Part shown: piece by piece, positions 16,916 to 24,564 of the stretch | Layout: every line of letters starts with the position of its first letter | Numbering within the stretch: position 1 is the first letter of the stretch | Source of the DNA: JBAXXL01 sp037127915 | GTDB taxonomy: Bacteria; Bacteroidota; Ignavibacteria; Kapaibacteriales; UBA2268 | Assembly (NCBI GenBank): GCA_037127915.1 | Contig: JBAXXL010000013.1 | Location: 1-64,000 of the forward strand | Reading direction: 5' to 3' | DNA length: 64,000 nucleotides | Notes under the pieces: generated by a model | Seen by the model: the letters and a program-made list of their open reading frames with translations, nothing else | Told to the model about the DNA's origin: nothing | Databases searched by the model: none | Program-made: the position numbers and the translations under genes

Positions 16916-18049
16916 ATGCATGTAATATTTTTATCGACCTTTTATCCGTACCGCGGCGGTATGGCGCAGTTCAATGCTTGTTTTTACAGAGCTTTGGAAA
17001 AGAAGTACAGTGTGGAAGCGTGGAATTTCAGCCGTCAGTATCCGAAACTTTTGTTTCCGGGTAAAACTCAATTTGTAGATGCCAACGATGTTGCCGATCC
17101 GATATCAGCAAAGAATGTATTGGATTCAGTAAATCCGCTAAGTTACCAATCAACTGCAAAAAAAGTGATTGCGGCGAATCCTGATGTACTTTTGGAAACA
17201 TTATGGATGCCTTTTTTAGGACCGTCACTGGGATATGTAGCCAAGAAAGTTCAGCGCAAGGGTATAGTAACAATAGGCCTCCTGCATAATGTGATACCTC
17301 ACGAAAAGCAAGTCACCGACGAGATGCTGACTAAATATTTTTTGAGCGGGCAGGACGCGTATATAGTTCTTACCGAGTCAGTCCGCGACGATTTATTGAA
17401 ATATGTTCCCGATGCACGTTACGAACTTGTTGGTCATCCCCTCTATAGGCATTTTTCTAATACTATTGCCGGTGAAGAAGCACGAAAAGTTTTAAACCTT
17501 CCTGCTGATAAAAAAGTCCTTCTGTTTTTTGGTTTCATCCGAGATTACAAAGGTTTGGATAAGATTTTAGAAACCATGCCGCTATTGAGTGATGAATATC
17601 ATTTGCTTGTTGCAGGTGAAAGCTATGGCGATTTTTCGAAATATCAGGATATAATAAATAAACTTGGTATCGCAGACAAAGTGAGCATTTTCAACAAATA
17701 TATAAACGATGACGAAGTTCAGCTCTATTTCAATGCCTCCGACGTTTGCATTTTGCCTTATAAAAGTGCTACACAAAGCGGTATAGTGGGTATTTCTTAT
17801 CACTTTGAATTACCGGTTATTGTTACACGAGTCGGCGGATTGGACCAAATGGTAGAACCTTTCGGCACCGGACTTGTTGTGGATGAAGCTAAGCCTGAAT
17901 TATTGAAAACCGCCATTTTGGAATATTTCGAGCGTGATATGACAGCCAGCTGTAAAGCAGGGATCAGCAATTACCACAACGTACATTCGTGGGAAGCTAT
18001 AGCCACGACAGTGGAAGTGTTATATGAAGAAATCAAGAACAGGGGTTAG
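16916..18049 (+). CDS. Glycosyltransferase family 4-like protein
   Basis: A 377-residue cytoplasmic GT-B glycosyltransferase. The N-terminus MHVIFLSTFYPYRGGMAQF is the usual first strand and Gly-rich loop; LLFFGFIRDYKGLD starts the C-terminal nucleotide-sugar domain; DVCILPYKSATQSGIVGISY then ELPVIVTRVGG is the region where family 4 enzymes bind the donor sugar phosphate. Donor and acceptor are unknown, and no other sugar genes are adjacent. The last codons (NRG, stop) overlap the start of a G-rich intergenic repeat, so the natural C-terminus may have been altered. Confidence 0.85.
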   Translation: MHVIFLSTFYPYRGGMAQFNACFYRALEKKYSVEAWNFSRQYPKLLFPGKTQFVDANDVADPISAKNVLDSVNPLSYQSTAKKVIAANPDVLLETLWMPFLGPSLGYVAKKVQRKGIVTIGLLHNVIPHEKQVTDEMLTKYFLSGQDAYIVLTESVRDDLLKYVPDARYELVGHPLYRHFSNTIAGEEARKVLNLPADKKVLLFFGFIRDYKGLDKILETMPLLSDEYHLLVAGESYGDFSKYQDIINKLGIADKVSIFNKYINDDEVQLYFNASDVCILPYKSATQSGIVGISYHFELPVIVTRVGGLDQMVEPFGTGLVVDEAKPELLKTAILEYFERDMTASCKAGISNYHNVHSWEAIATTVEVLYEEIKNRG

Positions 18050-18086
18050 GGGATGGGGTATAGGGATTAGGGTTTAGGGTATAGGA
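18038..18086 (+). repeat. G-rich repeat overlapping the stop codon
   Basis: Runs of GGGG/GGG separated by TTA, AT or TAT (AGGGGTTAGGGGATGGGGTA and onwards) begin within the last codons of the glycosyltransferase. Four or more G runs give quadruplex potential on the coding strand. Similar stretches follow the genes ending at 27102 and 37537 and occur at about 9765, 9986, 14944 and 37748. The remaining gap to 18225 holds a GAGCGAAGCGA element and no gene. Confidence 0.65.
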
Positions 18087-18225
18087 AGAGCCATTATCTT
18101 GAGCGAAGCGAGTAATCCATCTTTACAGAATTTTGAGTTTTGGATTTTGAATGCGAAGAGAAGAAGTTTTGAAATTCGTAATTGATTCGTTATTCCGAAC
18201 TGAGGTGAAGAATACAGCTTTTTTG

Positions 18226-19050
18226 TTAGAAATTATCAAATGGATTTGTTATTTTTGACAAGTTTGCTGATGAAATATGAGAATAAATCTGTGTAGTTCT
18301 TATGTCTTTCTGTCCAAGAATTTTTTGAATTATTCGTATATCAATACCTTCCTCAACTAAATGTGTAGCATAACTATGCCTTAGTGAACGAACGGTGATT
18401 ATTTTATTGATTTCACATTTTTCAAGCGCCGATTTTAATATTTTTTGAATACTTCTCGCAGAGTAGGCCTCTTTTGTTTGTCCTTGAAAAAGGTTGTCTT
18501 CCAGTTTGTAATCCCTATAATAAAGGTTAAGTAAAACGAGCAGTTTCTGGCTCAGCGCCACGTACCTCATTCCCTTTCCAATGCCCTGATCAATTTTTAT
18601 CAACATACTTGTCGAATTAATATCACTTATTCTTAAATTAATACATTCGCTTATTGTCAACCCACATGAGTATATAATTGATAATATGGCTTTGTGCTTG
18701 ACATTTCCAATAGAATCTAAAATCATTTTTACTTCATGTATACTTAGTACTTCGGGTAACTTTTTTATCCTTTGAATCGAACGCAAAAAGTCATGTTTTA
18801 CAGAATAACCATTGGTGAATTCGAAATTCAGTTTAAGTGCCATTATTGAATTTTTGATGGTATTATAAGATTTTTCCTGAGATTTAAGATGCTCAATATA
18901 ATCAATTAATAAGTTAACGGATATATTTTCCGTCAATTTATTCCATTTGTTAAACTGTATTATTACATTAATGCAGTTTCTAATAGTGTTTTTACTATAA
19001 TTGCGATTACTTAGATTTTTGTGAAATAGACTTAATTCATAATCCAACAT
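18226..19050 (-). CDS. Tyrosine recombinase (integrase) with substituted catalytic residues
   Basis: A 274-residue XerC/D- or integron-type recombinase with an N-terminal SAM-like DNA-binding domain (NYSKNTIRNCINVI) and C-terminal catalytic domain. Active-site check: first Arg is replaced (YSCGLTISE, Thr132 where Arg is expected); Lys159 (GKG) present; the His of HxxR is Arg221 (RSLRHSYATHL); second Arg224 present; the third-box His is Gln247 (LGQKDIRTTQIYSH); nucleophile Tyr256 present. Each change needs one base. The frame is intact, so it is either newly inactivated, a non-catalytic DNA-binding paralog, or active with altered chemistry. It borders the accessory island with YhcG genes. Confidence 0.85.
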   Translation of the reverse strand: MLDYELSLFHKNLSNRNYSKNTIRNCINVIIQFNKWNKLTENISVNLLIDYIEHLKSQEKSYNTIKNSIMALKLNFEFTNGYSVKHDFLRSIQRIKKLPEVLSIHEVKMILDSIGNVKHKAILSIIYSCGLTISECINLRISDINSTSMLIKIDQGIGKGMRYVALSQKLLVLLNLYYRDYKLEDNLFQGQTKEAYSARSIQKILKSALEKCEINKIITVRSLRHSYATHLVEEGIDIRIIQKILGQKDIRTTQIYSHISSANLSKITNPFDNF

Positions 19051-19328
19051 ACGTAATATTCCATTTATATGCTGTGTATACGAAGTAATGATTAATAGAT
19101 TTTAAAATAGTTATACTTTAGCAAAATAAAAGTGAACTTTTAAAAAGTGAATTATTCTTAATAAAAAAAGAAAATATAAAAATAATAAATAAGTTTAAGA
19201 GTATAAAAAATGGGATGACTCACCCAACGTCGAAAACGCAGAACAGCGACACCAAACAAGAAAGTATGCAACAGGGATGCCGAAAACTGAAAATAAGAGT
19301 AGGCAATTTTTGAGAAGATGAGAGTATT
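19051..19328. other. Divergent intergenic region between integrase and exported protein
   Basis: AT-rich up to 19210, then a less AT-rich part with TCACCCAACGTCGAAAACG and AGGGATGCCGAAAACTG that ends in AGGCAATTTTTGAG. It should hold divergent promoters, but I find no good TAnnTTTG box. The short GCC...GGC pairing before TTTTT is too weak to call an attenuator. No integron attI or attC features are convincing. Confidence 0.4.
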
Positions 19329-19751
19329 ATGAAAGTAAAGATTATATTAGGTTTATTAACCTTAGTTATGATGTTTGGCGTAGTATCTAACGCCAATTCA
19401 ATGTATTGTATTAAAAACGGCCAAGCCCAAATGTTCCTACCTTCATTTGAGCCTTGTGCTAATTATTGGGATAGAATAGTAAATGATAATGGTTCTAACT
19501 ATGTTGGACCTACGTTTAATTGCGGTATTGTTGCTCCGAAAACTACAGGACCAGCATTAATTCCTGCTCCTCTAACTCCACCTGAATTCCTAAAGATTAA
19601 AAATTCGATGAATAACATGATTCTTAAGGGTTGTGTACTGGTACCTATACCTGGCAAGCTAACTGAATTTAATGTTAAATATCAAAATAACATTATTGGC
19701 CATATAAGAGACAAAGCCGCATTTCTTAAGTTCCAAGCATTAGCTAAATAG
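19329..19751 (+). CDS. Exported protein with conserved Cys, unknown function
   Basis: A 140-residue protein with a signal peptide ending near VVSNANS. The mature part has four Cys (in MYCIKNG, FEPCANYW, FNCGIV and KGCVLVP) that could form two disulfides, and a Pro-rich centre (ALIPAPLTPPEF). I recognise no family. It lies between a degenerate integrase and an exported DUF3078-like protein, and is followed by a strong terminator, so it is probably its own transcription unit in the accessory island. Confidence 0.7.
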   Translation: MKVKIILGLLTLVMMFGVVSNANSMYCIKNGQAQMFLPSFEPCANYWDRIVNDNGSNYVGPTFNCGIVAPKTTGPALIPAPLTPPEFLKIKNSMNNMILKGCVLVPIPGKLTEFNVKYQNNIIGHIRDKAAFLKFQALAK

Positions 19752-19824
19752 TAATAAGCATGACTCTAAATACATATTTCTAATGCAAATATAGGGTTAA
19801 AAGATTAGGTCTAAATTAGCATCA

Positions 19825-19859
19825 TTTAGGAGGTTTAATCATTAAACCTCCTAAATTTT
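19825..19859 (+). terminator. Strong intrinsic terminator
   Basis: A perfect 14-bp stem TTTAGGAGGTTTAA (19825-19838) and its complement (19842-19855) with loop TCA, followed by TTTT. It lies 73 bases after the stop of the exported protein gene and probably ends that transcript. Confidence 0.8.
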
Positions 19860-19913
19860 AAATAGAAAACAATAAACCTTAAATTTTATGAAACAACAGC
19901 ATTTATTAAAATC

Positions 19914-21281
19914 ATGAAAACTTTTATAATTATTGTATTGCTTTTTTGTGCATGTGCTTATGCGAAAGCGCAAAATGATACAATATTTATAATTAGCAAT
20001 AAAATGATAATCTGCACCCATCTTAAAGAATCAGATGACCAATATGAATTTGATTATATAACCGCAGATAATAAAATCGCTAATAGCAGTATTCGTAAAT
20101 GGTTAGTTGATTCTGTTAAGTATTCTCCTCTGGCAATTGACAGCAACTCTTTTAATGGAACAAAAAAAAACTCAAATCCCCTGGAAGACTCAATTCTCCC
20201 GGATTCAACTGCTCTTGACAGCAATGGAGTTACAAAAGCAGAAATAGTGCCTATTCCCCCGAATATTGCAATACCACTAGATTCAACAGCTCTTGACAGC
20301 AATGGAGTTGCAAAAGCAGAAATAGTGCCTATTCCCCCGAATATTGCAATACCACCAGATTCAACAGCTATTGACAGCAACGGAGTTGCTAAATCAAAAA
20401 TAGTACCAATTCCGCCGGAAACTGCAATACCATCGGATACTACTAAAGTAAGTCCTTGGTTAAAAACAATAGCATTTGGTTTTAATTTTGGCTATTTATT
20501 GGAACGGAACAATCCGGCCGCTCCTAACTCAGATATAGTTAATTTTGCTACAGCCTTTCACCTTGGTTTGAGCTATTTTAAAGATAGCTGTAAATTTCAA
20601 ATGACGAACGAACTGCATTATTTATCGGGTGTTCAGAATGAAAGTATATCCGGAGGAATAAAATTAAAACGTATGCAGGATGATTTATCAACGCTACATG
20701 ATTTTTCGTATAGCGTTAGCAAGGATGATAAAGTGAAGGCAAATTTAATTCTGCGATCTGCCACATCAGTATTCACGATTTACGATGGCGATTACTACAA
20801 GGATATTAACAGCTTAGGTCCTACACAAGGGTTTTTAAGTCCCTATGATTTGATTGTTTCCCCGGGCATAAAGTATCAGCCTAATGAATTTTTGAGAATG
20901 TCGTTCTCGATTTACGCTTTCCAATTATACGGTATAGAAAATGATAAAATAGCCCAAAAAGGGATTTTCATTACCGACTTTGATGAAAATTGCAAATATA
21001 AGACTTTCTTGTTTAGACATTTGGGTGCGGAATTCAATTTATGGTACGATGGGCAAATAAAAGAATGGTTATTTGTACAATATCGGCTAAGTATTTCGAC
21101 AGATTACTTCGAAGCTCTTGGTAAAAATGGTTTAATTGATGGCTTGTTTATTACCAAGATTAAAATTTTCAAAGATTTTTACCTCTCCCACCAAGCAACT
21201 TTAAAAACCAACTTTGCGGTTGATTTTTTAAAACCTTTTTATAATCAGATGCTTCTGTTTACTTATGAAAAATCATTCTAG
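19914..21281 (+). CDS. DUF3078-like exported barrel with a 26-residue tandem repeat
   Basis: A 455-residue exported protein; signal peptide cleaved before Gln (AYAKA|QNDT). Residues of about 97-174 contain three copies of a 26-residue repeat (DSTALDSNGV, then IVPIPPNIAIP), Pro- and Ser-rich, likely a flexible spacer in the periplasm. The C-terminal part (from WLKTIAFGFNFGYLLER) looks like a beta barrel related in layout to the DUF3078 protein at 5069 (FATAFHLGLSYFKDSCKFQM, SYSVSKDDKVKANLILRS). Function unknown. The barrel call is from strand pattern and similarity seen by eye. Confidence 0.65.
   Translation: MKTFIIIVLLFCACAYAKAQNDTIFIISNKMIICTHLKESDDQYEFDYITADNKIANSSIRKWLVDSVKYSPLAIDSNSFNGTKKNSNPLEDSILPDSTALDSNGVTKAEIVPIPPNIAIPLDSTALDSNGVAKAEIVPIPPNIAIPPDSTAIDSNGVAKSKIVPIPPETAIPSDTTKVSPWLKTIAFGFNFGYLLERNNPAAPNSDIVNFATAFHLGLSYFKDSCKFQMTNELHYLSGVQNESISGGIKLKRMQDDLSTLHDFSYSVSKDDKVKANLILRSATSVFTIYDGDYYKDINSLGPTQGFLSPYDLIVSPGIKYQPNEFLRMSFSIYAFQLYGIENDKIAQKGIFITDFDENCKYKTFLFRHLGAEFNLWYDGQIKEWLFVQYRLSISTDYFEALGKNGLIDGLFITKIKIFKDFYLSHQATLKTNFAVDFLKPFYNQMLLFTYEKSF
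20202..20435 (+). repeat. Three 78-base tandem repeats inside the barrel gene
   Basis: Units begin with GATTCAAC at 20202, 20280 and 20358. The first two are nearly identical and the third has diverged (IDSNGVAKSKIVPIPPETAI). The period keeps the frame, so copy number can change without a frameshift. Confidence 0.9.
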
Positions 21282-21390
21282 AGAATTTATTAAATTCTAT
21301 AGGAATGGCATATTATAATTTGCCGTAATGGTTTATTTTATTAATTTTGTGTAAGGATTTAATGTGTTTTGAACAAAGTTCTGAGTTTTT

Positions 21391-21519
21391 ATGACAATAC
21401 AACAATAAATCGAAAACGTTAATCAACAATTTCGTACCGGAAAGGCTACTGAGCACAGTCATCGTGCAGATTTGCAGAGCGTTTTGATTAATACTTTTGT
21501 GAAGAAGAGGGAAATATGA
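21391..21519 (+). pseudogene. N-terminal fragment of an Eco57I-like R-M enzyme
   Basis: The frame reads MTIQQ, a TAA stop at 21406-21408, then IENVNQQFRTGKATEHSHRA and DLQSVLINTFVKKREI, stop at 21517-21519. This matches the start of Eco57I-type restriction enzyme/N6-adenine methylases (YIENI...FxTGxATEHSxRxDLQxLL), with a stop codon where Tyr is expected. Its stop overlaps the ATG of the YhcG gene in ATGA. The rest of the enzyme is missing, so the R-M gene has been replaced or interrupted here by YhcG. Family call is from memory of the motif. Confidence 0.65.
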
Positions 21520-22574
21520 TTGAATTAAGTAAAAAAATTATTGATTTGATTGAGAATGCTCAAAGCAACCTTGCAAAAGCGGCTAATTCGACTATGGTAT
21601 TTACCTATTTCCAAATAGGAAATCTCTTGGTGGAAGAATTACAAAAAGGTGAAAACAGGGCGGAATATGGCACAGGTTTGTTACAATCTGTTTCATCAGA
21701 GCTTACAAATAAAATTGGCAAAGGGTTTTCAGTCCAAAACCTTGAACGTATGAGGAATTTTTATATAATGTATTCAAATTCCTCAAAAGAGTTGAGGAAT
21801 TCTGAAATCTTCGGAAAATCCTCAAACCTCTTGAGGATTTCTAAAAACGCCGGTGAAAATACAATTACATTACTGCCTATAAGTTGGTCGCATTATTTGT
21901 TTTTGATGCGAATAGATAATGAAGTGGAACGACAATTTTATGAAATTGAATCATTCAACAGCCAATGGACACTCAAAGAATTAGAAAGACAGTTTAATTC
22001 AGGATTATTTGAAAGATTGTCGTTAAGTAAGGATAAGTCCCAAGTAATGAATCTTGCGCAACGTGGTCATATAGTAGAAAATCCGCGAGATGTATTTAAA
22101 AATCCAATAATTCTTGAGTTTTTAGGACTTGATGAGAATAGTAGTTATTCCGAAACTGATTTGGAAACAGCAATTATCAATCAAATAGAAAAATTTATGC
22201 TCGAACTCGGAAAAGGTTTCTTTTTCGGAGGCCGCCAAGTTCGGTTTACTTTCGACGAAGAACACTTTTTTGTTGACCTCGTCTTCTATAACCGCATTTT
22301 GAAATGTTTTGTTTTAATTGATTTAAAAATCGGTAAACTTAAACATCAGGACCTTGGTCAAATGCAAATGTATATGAATTATTATGACCGTTTCGTAAAG
22401 CAGGACGATGAAAGTCCTACTATTGGAATTATCGTTTGTAAACAAAAAAACGAAGCTGTAGTCGAAATTTCTCTGCCGAAAGATAATCAGCAACTATTTG
22501 CGGCAAAATACCAAACGATATTACCAAGTAAAGAAGCATTAAAACAACTAATTGAAAGAAATTATGAGCAATAA
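21516..22574 (+). CDS. YhcG (DUF1016) PD-(D/E)XK nuclease family protein, copy 2
   Basis: A 352-residue DUF1016 protein. The N-terminal domain has FTYFQIGNLLVEELQ and GKGFSVQNLERMRNFY; the linker (about 87-112) carries two palindrome-encoded segments (SSKELRN, SSNLLRI); then ISWSHYLFLMR, and the nuclease core LGKGFFFGGRQ, Asp254 (FVDLVFYN) and Asp269-x-Lys271 (LIDLKIGKLKHQDLGQMQMY). This is the canonical YhcG subtype with DLK instead of ELK. YhcG genes are often found beside restriction-modification genes. Its ATG overlaps the stop of an R-M fragment and its end overlaps the start of another fragment. Confidence 0.9.
   Translation: MIELSKKIIDLIENAQSNLAKAANSTMVFTYFQIGNLLVEELQKGENRAEYGTGLLQSVSSELTNKIGKGFSVQNLERMRNFYIMYSNSSKELRNSEIFGKSSNLLRISKNAGENTITLLPISWSHYLFLMRIDNEVERQFYEIESFNSQWTLKELERQFNSGLFERLSLSKDKSQVMNLAQRGHIVENPRDVFKNPIILEFLGLDENSSYSETDLETAIINQIEKFMLELGKGFFFGGRQVRFTFDEEHFFVDLVFYNRILKCFVLIDLKIGKLKHQDLGQMQMYMNYYDRFVKQDDESPTIGIIVCKQKNEAVVEISLPKDNQQLFAAKYQTILPSKEALKQLIERNYEQ
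21777..21840. repeat. Two in-frame palindromes in the YhcG copy 2 linker
   Basis: Arms AATTCCTCAA/TTGAGGAATT with loop AAGAG (21777-21801), and AAATCCTCAA/TTGAGGATTT with loop ACCTC (21816-21840). Both have 10-bp perfect arms and a 5-base loop and share the core TCCTCAA. They sit between the two domains, as in the other two copies. Confidence 0.85.
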
Positions 22575-22662
22575 AAATAATCTCGCAAAAGTTTACCATT
22601 TTGACCTATACGGAAATAGAGAAGATAAATATGAATTTTTGAAGGTTGAGAGGAAAATATGA
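22564..22662 (+). pseudogene. Internal fragment of an Eco57I-like R-M enzyme
   Basis: A 32-codon frame MSNKNNLAKVYHFDLYGNRE then DKYEFLKVERKI. The stretch NNLAKVYHFDLYGxREDKY is typical of the middle of Eco57I-type or type ISP restriction/methylase proteins. It begins inside the last codons of YhcG copy 2 (ATGAGCAATAA) and ends in an ATGA overlap with YhcG copy 3. Together with 21391-21519 it marks the remains of one R-M gene around the YhcG gene. Confidence 0.6.
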
Positions 22663-23810
22663 GCGATATAATACAAAATCAAGAATATAGACAATGGTTC
22701 AAAGAACTTAAAGATAATATCAGGCAAAGCCAAATCAAAGCTTCAATTTCCGTTAATACTGAACTTGTTCTGATGTATTGGGATTTGGGCAAACAAATTG
22801 TCGAAAAGCAAGAAAATACCAAATGGGGAAGCGGATTTATTGACCAATTGAGCAAGGATTTGAAATCTGAATTTCCCAATATGAGCGGATTCTCTGATAA
22901 GAATTTACGATATTGTCGTGCTTTTTATGTGTTTTACAGAAATGCTCCAATTCGGCAACAAGTTGTTGCCGAATTGGGGAAGAATACAAATTCGCAGCAA
23001 GTTGCTGCGAAATTATATCCCAATGTTGTGGAACAAGATGTTCCAAAATTGGAAAATCATAATAATGTTTTAGAATTAGTGGGAAAAATACCTTGGGGAC
23101 ATCACATACTAATTCTGCAAAAAATCAAAAACGCAAGCGAAGCGCTTTTCTATGTAAAGCAGACTATAAAAAATAGTTGGAGCCGTGCAATTTTGCAAAT
23201 GAATATAGAAACAGATCTATATACCCGGCAAGGAAAAGCTATCACAAATTTTGAAATAACCCTTCCAAAACCGCAATCCGATTTGGCAAATGCTCTGATT
23301 AAAGACCCTTACGATTTCGATTTTTTGGAGCTAAGACAGGATTACAATGAAAGGGAGTTAGAAAACGCGCTAACTGAAAATATAACCAAATTTTTACTTG
23401 AGTTGGGCGCGGGTTTTGCATTTGTCGGGAAACAATATCATCTACAAGTTTCAACTAAAGATTATTATATCGATTTATTATTTTATCATTTGAAACTTCG
23501 TTCTTATGTTGTGATTGAGCTGAAAGCTGTTGATTTCGAACCCGAATTTGCAGGAAAATTAAATTTTTATCTTTCTGCTGTGGATGATTTATTGAGGCAC
23601 CAAGATGATAATCCAAGTATAGGGATAATAATTTGTAAAAGTAAAGACAAAATCGAAGCAGAATATGCTCTGAGAGATATTAATAAACCTATTGGTATTT
23701 CTAAATATGAGCTTACGAAATTATTCCCTAAAGAATTTAAGGGCAGTTTACCGACAATTGCGGAAATTGAAAGCGAATTGTCATTAATGGAGAATAAAAA
23801 TGAGCAATAA
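22659..23810 (+). CDS. YhcG (DUF1016) PD-(D/E)XK nuclease family protein, copy 3
   Basis: A 383-residue DUF1016 protein, longer than usual because of a linker of about 50 residues (95-145) that holds three palindrome-encoded segments (QQVVAEL, QQVAAKL, EQDVPKL). The N-terminal domain has MYWDLGKQIVEKQ and FPNMSGFSDKNLRYCRAF; then IPWGHHILIL; nuclease core LGAGFAFVGKQ, YYIDLLFYH and VIELKAVDF (Glu-x-Lys). It is closest to copy 1. The start (AGAGGAAAATATGA) resembles that of copy 2 (AGAGGGAAATATGA), and the end (GAGCAATAA) is the same, as if both were inserted as one kind of cassette. Confidence 0.9.
   Translation: MSDIIQNQEYRQWFKELKDNIRQSQIKASISVNTELVLMYWDLGKQIVEKQENTKWGSGFIDQLSKDLKSEFPNMSGFSDKNLRYCRAFYVFYRNAPIRQQVVAELGKNTNSQQVAAKLYPNVVEQDVPKLENHNNVLELVGKIPWGHHILILQKIKNASEALFYVKQTIKNSWSRAILQMNIETDLYTRQGKAITNFEITLPKPQSDLANALIKDPYDFDFLELRQDYNERELENALTENITKFLLELGAGFAFVGKQYHLQVSTKDYYIDLLFYHLKLRSYVVIELKAVDFEPEFAGKLNFYLSAVDDLLRHQDDNPSIGIIICKSKDKIEAEYALRDINKPIGISKYELTKLFPKEFKGSLPTIAEIESELSLMENKNEQ
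22947..23045. repeat. Three in-frame palindromes in the YhcG copy 3 linker
   Basis: First: 13-bp arms starting CCAATTCGGCAAC, loop AAGTT (22947-22977). Second: 8-bp arms TTCGCAGC/GCTGCGAA, loop AAGTT (22991-23011). Third: 6-bp arms TGGAAC/GTTCCA, loop AAGAT (23029-23045). All have 5-base loops beginning AAG. Confidence 0.85.
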
Positions 23811-23850
23811 AAATAATCTCGCAAAAGTTTACCACTTAGACCTGTGCTGA
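23800..23850 (+). pseudogene. Second copy of the R-M internal fragment
   Basis: The frame MSNKNNLAKVYHLDLC (stop) repeats the start of the fragment at 22564. The first 35 bases (23800-23834) are identical to 22564-22598, and divergence follows. The pair forms direct repeats around YhcG copy 3, consistent with duplication of a YhcG-plus-fragment unit or insertion of copy 3 by recombination. Confidence 0.75.
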
Positions 23851-23900
23851 AACAGAATAATTATAAATAAAATTGATAAATAATAATATTGGATTACAAA

Positions 23901-24242
23901 ATGAAAATATACGAAGAATTTGATAAACGCCGCAACGAAGGCAATGAGCGTGTATTCGCTCAAAACGATTTGGTTTACAACCGTTTTTTTAATTTAGATA
24001 CCAACGCATACCGCGCGGGTGCCTTGGACGAAAAGACCAAGCAATTGATTGGGCTTAGCTGTTCGCTTATGTTCCGCTGTAACGATTGCACAATCTACCA
24101 TATCCGCGAAGCAGTAAATTGCGGTGCTACACGGCAAGAAATCAACGAAGCGATGAATATTTCATTAATCATTGGCGGTTCGATTGTTGTGCCGCATTTG
24201 AGGTATGCGCTTGCGGCGTTGGATGAGCTAATCAGTTCGTAA
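23901..24242 (+). CDS. Carboxymuconolactone decarboxylase/AhpD-like protein
   Basis: A 113-residue helical protein of the CMD family. The redox-type motif CNDCTIYH (Cys-x-x-Cys with His four residues on) followed by IREAVNCGATRQEI is characteristic of AhpD-like members, which act as disulfide reductants or peroxidases in the cytoplasm; decarboxylase activity is less likely with the CxxC. The in-frame TTG at 23889 adds four residues; ATG at 23901 is preferred. It follows the YhcG island and precedes repeat DNA. Confidence 0.8.
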   Translation: MKIYEEFDKRRNEGNERVFAQNDLVYNRFFNLDTNAYRAGALDEKTKQLIGLSCSLMFRCNDCTIYHIREAVNCGATRQEINEAMNISLIIGGSIVVPHLRYALAALDELISS

Positions 24243-24564
24243 AGTTGAAAGTTCATAAAGTTCGTAAAGAGAAGAAGAAGCGTATTGGGCTAAAGCCCAA
24301 TGTATCAGGGGTGTATCTGCACCACGACTTAAAAGTCGTGGCTATTGAAGAAGATGACCAAAAATAATCAGCTAAATCTGTGTCATCAGCGTTCAATTCT
24401 TCTTTCTTCGCTCTTGCCTATTGCCTTGTGCCTAATGCCTATACCCTTTTTGAAGATGGATTCTTCACTTCGTTCAGAATAACAACGCGGCTAATCCTAA
24501 ATTAAAAAATAGGTTAGCGGCATTTTCCATCTTCTCATTCAAAATTCAAAATTCAAAATTTCTT
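24243..24564. repeat. Intergenic mosaic with a double-hairpin element
   Basis: No gene. Contains repeats of AAAGTTGAAAGTTCATAAAG type; a double hairpin with ATTGGGC-TAAA-GCCCAAT (24284-24301) and CCACGACTT-AA-AAGTCGTGG (24322-24341); a reversed copy of the dispersed repeat ending TCATCAGCGTTC (about 24365-24400); a GATGGATTCTTCACTTCG element; and CAAAATTCAAAATTC repeats just before the end of the next gene. Confidence 0.7.

Noticed and set aside
18226..19860. Integron (integrase divergent from a small gene followed by a hairpin)
   Set aside because: The hairpin at 19825 is a plain terminator with T run; no attC boxes (RYYYAAC/GTTRRRY pair) and no array of cassettes are present. A lone ACCCAAC at about 19221 is not enough.
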